Assembly: GCA_022813625.1 (NCBI GenBank)
Contig: JAKLMB010000017.1
Span: forward strand, 186,001 to 250,000
From: Aaosphaeria pasadenensis
Taxonomy: Eukaryota; Ascomycota; Dothideomycetes; Pleosporales
Direction: 5' to 3'
DNA: 64,000 nucleotides
Under the pieces are notes generated by a model. That model made no database searches and was not told the DNA's origin. It worked only from the letters and a program-made list of their open reading frames with translations. This document shows positions 61,527-64,000 of this stretch, one piece after another. The position numbers and the translations under genes were made by a program. Position 1 is the first letter of the stretch; every line of letters begins with the position of its first letter.

Positions 61527-63799
61527 TCACCGGCTAAGACCAGCGCCGGTCTTGATCTCGCGCTTCATCTCTTCCAGCTTCTTATGCATCCTCATCAATT
61601 CGTTTCGCTGGGACTCGGTGGGAGGCGAAGTGGCGTCTGCTAGCTGCCAGTACAGCTCTTCATATCGCTTGTAGTACTTTTGGAACTTTTGGCTGAGCTC
61701 GACGGTCTGTCGGAAGCTCAGGCTTGGAAGGGTGGGTGAGGTGCCGGACGAGGACGAATCGCCAGGGGAGATTTGGCTGTTGTGCCCTTGGTACCGCGAA
61801 GCAAGGCCGGTGTCGATATTCGTGAACTTGCGGATCTTGTTCGTCGGCGTGTTCGAGGTGGATGAATCGTCGCTCTTGCGCTTGAGTGAGCTGGTGGAGG
61901 AGGGTGTGTTGCCACTCAGGCGGCCACTGGTGCTCGATGGGGTCTGAGAGGGTGTAGGGCGATCGGTGCGGGCCGACTTGACGGAGAGATTGTGGTTGTG
62001 AATGTCGCTGTCGATGTCATTCGCCTTACGCTTGAGGGTACGATCGGAATTGCCAGAGGAAGGCTTCGCAGGGGAAGGAGCAGCAGAGAGTTTCTTGTGG
62101 ACCGGATGGCTGTCCTCGAAGTCGCTGGCGTTGACGGGAGGAGAGGCCGAGAGTGGCGACGGGTTCTTTGGCTTGGTGTTGACGGCAGGCTTGGGCGGCG
62201 GCCTGTAGTTGCGTTCCCGTTGGGCAAGGTCCCTGGCAGAAGCTTGAGGTCGAACGCGAGGCGAAGCGCCCTCGCCAGCAGGTGCAGGCTTCTTGGTGCG
62301 AATCTTCGTGGCGTTCATGGTGGGTGTATTGCGGTTTGCAGGTGTAGCGGTCTTGGGTGTCGCGGTCTTGGGTGTCGCGGTCTTGGAGGCCGGTGCGGTG
62401 GTTGTAGAAGGTTTTGTAGCCTTGGCCGTCTCTTTCTCCTTCACCGGCTCCTTTACCTTCTCTTTCGCCTTCACCTTCACCGCGGGTGCCGGAGCGGCAG
62501 CAACAGGCTTCTCCCTCACCACCTTCTTCGGCTTCACTTCAGGAGTATCCTTGCCCTCCTTCACCTTCTTCTCTGCATCTTTGTCTTCCGGCTTCTTCGC
62601 AGTGGTCTTCTTGTCCGAGTTCTTGGTCATCTTGTGCACGGGAGTGGAGGGCTTGCGATCCTTCTGCTCGGGTGCTTTGAGGTTAAGTCGAGAGAGGCAC
62701 TTGCCCTGGCCCCGCTCTTGTACCGGCAGCAAGATCTGCCAGAGCTTGTCGTCCTTTGGTGTACGAAGTCGGTCGAACGACTTGATGGCGGACTCAATGG
62801 CCTTCTCTCGGTCGTCGGAATTCCTGTAGGTGAACTTCCAAGGATTCAGCTCGCACAATGACTTGTCAACAAGCTGCCACCTCTCTTTGTCATCCGGCAT
62901 GGGCCTGGCAATCTTGGGCAGGACCTCTCGTATGTTAGCGACCGAAGTCCGACATGTCTCGGCGAGGTAGGTATCTTTGGAGGGTTGGACGGCGAGAAGG
63001 TGGATGAGAGGAGTGCGAAGTGCCCGCAGGACGAGGTTGTGATTGCCGGAAGGCTGCGAGGTCGGTGCCTTGGGCAAGGGCGAAGCGGCGGAGGAGGGTG
63101 TGAGGAGTTGCGACTTGTTGAGGCTCTTCGAGGGCAAACGACGATGGCCGGGGTTGCGTGAGGTTGCGGCATCACCAACAATGGTCCTAGTAGCGACTGT
63201 TAGTCCACCATACCCACCAAAGACAAGGACAAGATCATGCGTGAGGCATACTTGTTGGCTTCCTTGAGCTCGGCCATTGCCGCCATGCTGTTCTTCAGCT
63301 GCTCCAGAGCAGTGTCGACGCCTCCCATGACATCCTCGGCCTTCTGCACAGCGAGACTGTGGTTGATGAGGCCGGCGAATTCCAGGTCGTCATCGTTCTC
63401 GCTGCCGTCGGAACGGTATAACTCGTAGCGGTAGGCCTCGGGGGTGGAGTTCAATACGTGGGTTTTATCGCCGTACTTGAGTTGCTGGGTGCCGGTTAGC
63501 CAAGGGTCCTACGCCATCCTCATTCCTCGAGCTCAACCACCGCCCTTTAGGAGCACCCGACGGAAGAGACTCGGGGTTGAGCAAAAACAAGTTGGCAGAA
63601 GACCTACAGGAGTTCGTCCGAATATTATTTGAGGAGTATTTCCCGAGTTGACGCTCTGCAGGAGCTCGTCGACCATGTCTTGGGTCATCTCGAGCTGCAT
63701 GGCTTGGACGGGTGAGTGCTTAGCATCTTTCGATCCGATGTCGCCATCCGGAGCCCCATGAAGGGCAATGCCATGGGGAGGCATGGCAGCGGCCGCCAT
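61527..63799 (-). CDS. RNA polymerase II elongation factor ELL-like protein
   Basis: A 694-residue nuclear protein. Exons: 63799-63608, 63484-63252 and 63186-61527; introns are 123 and 65 bp. The N-terminal segment (LEMTQDMVDELLQSV to NSMAAMAELKEANK) corresponds to the start of fungal ELL. Around residue 165-260 lies the ELL winged-helix region (LVLRALRTPLIHLLA, ERWQLVDKSLCELNPWKFTYR). A long disordered lysine/proline/serine/threonine-rich middle follows, including a TATPK repeat. The C-terminus has an occludin/ELL-like coiled coil (SQKFQKYYKRYEELYWQL, then LMRMHKKLEEMKREI). ELL relieves pausing of RNA polymerase II, as in S. pombe Ell1. Start at ATG 63799; a second Met follows 15 bases later. 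Confidence 0.8.
62341..62385 (-). repeat. 15-bp tandem repeat inside ELL-like coding sequence
   Basis: Three copies of GGTGTCGCGGTCTTG (first copy with one change), encoding KTATP units on the minus strand. Unit length is a multiple of three, so copy-number change would keep the frame. Confidence 0.9.
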
Positions 63800-64000
63800 A
63801 TAGTGTGTGCTGATTCGGGCTCTGGCTGGCCTGTGTCGGATAGGAGGATAGAAAGGGGAGAGAATTGCGTGCGGTGTCAAGTCTCGCACCAGAGGACGGT
63901 CGTCAAGGGAAGCGATGCATGGAGAGCGCACCCAGGCACAGGGACGGTCGAGGTCAGCAGACGGATCGGGGGATGGGTGACTCGAGGAGGAGGAGGAGGA

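Noticed and set aside
61992..62861. 289-codon plus-strand frame
   Set aside because: Antisense to the low-complexity middle of the ELL-like gene; composition (Leu/Arg/Gly runs) reflects the complementary lysine/proline codons.
1..64000. CRISPR arrays, bacterial operons, intact transposons
   Set aside because: No regularly spaced direct repeats, no transposase or reverse-transcriptase motifs (such as YADD or DDE-type contexts) and no terminal inverted repeats were recognised; the genome is eukaryotic.

Overview
The window is nuclear DNA of a filamentous ascomycete (Pezizomycotina). Evidence: genes are split by introns of mostly 47-65 bp with GT..AG ends and CTAAC/CTGAC-like branch points; NoxA and a NoxD/PRO41-like subunit, fungal pentose catabolic dehydrogenases, Noc2 and ELL orthologues are present; there are no operons or Shine-Dalgarno sites. 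A dothideomycete-like lineage is my guess from overall protein style and is not proven.

I support 20 protein-coding genes, with exon boundaries worked out by hand so that every CDS closes in frame. Left to right: POT-family peptide transporter (+), acyltransferase-3 membrane enzyme (-), 2OG-Fe(II) oxygenase (-), FRG1-like protein (+), BTB/POZ protein (+), zinc alcohol/formaldehyde dehydrogenase-like MDR (-), mitochondrial lysyl-tRNA synthetase (+), NoxD/PRO41-like p22phox homologue (-), NADPH oxidase NoxA (+), secreted Kelch/transmembrane protein (-), xylitol dehydrogenase (-), EFM2-like methyltransferase (-), VPS28 (-), NOC2 (+), L-arabinitol 4-dehydrogenase (+), aldehyde dehydrogenase (-), secreted DUF4360 protein (+), peroxisomal ABCD transporter (-), DUF2237 protein (+), ELL-like elongation factor (-).

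Two neighbourhoods stand out. First, the catalytic oxidase NoxA and its probable membrane partner NoxD lie next to each other, divergently transcribed from one 5 kb intergenic interval (27.1-32.0 kb). Second, two oxidoreductases of the fungal L-arabinose/D-xylose pathway (xylitol dehydrogenase, 39.7-41.1 kb; L-arabinitol 4-dehydrogenase, 47.5-48.7 kb) flank a block of housekeeping genes (EFM2-like, VPS28, NOC2), and an aldehyde dehydrogenase follows. The xylitol dehydrogenase promoter carries one GGCTAA and one CGGATAAT motif within 20 bp, matching the binding cores reported for the regulators XlnR and AraR.

Intergenic DNA is extensive (several gaps of 2-5 kb). It holds short AT-rich islands that look like RIP-mutated relics (about 16.5-16.7 and 58.7-59.1 kb), microsatellites, a recurring TACGGAGTA nonamer, and possible gene relics at 1.8-2.4 kb and 28.5-29.3 kb. 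I found no convincing tRNA, rRNA, intact transposon or CRISPR array.
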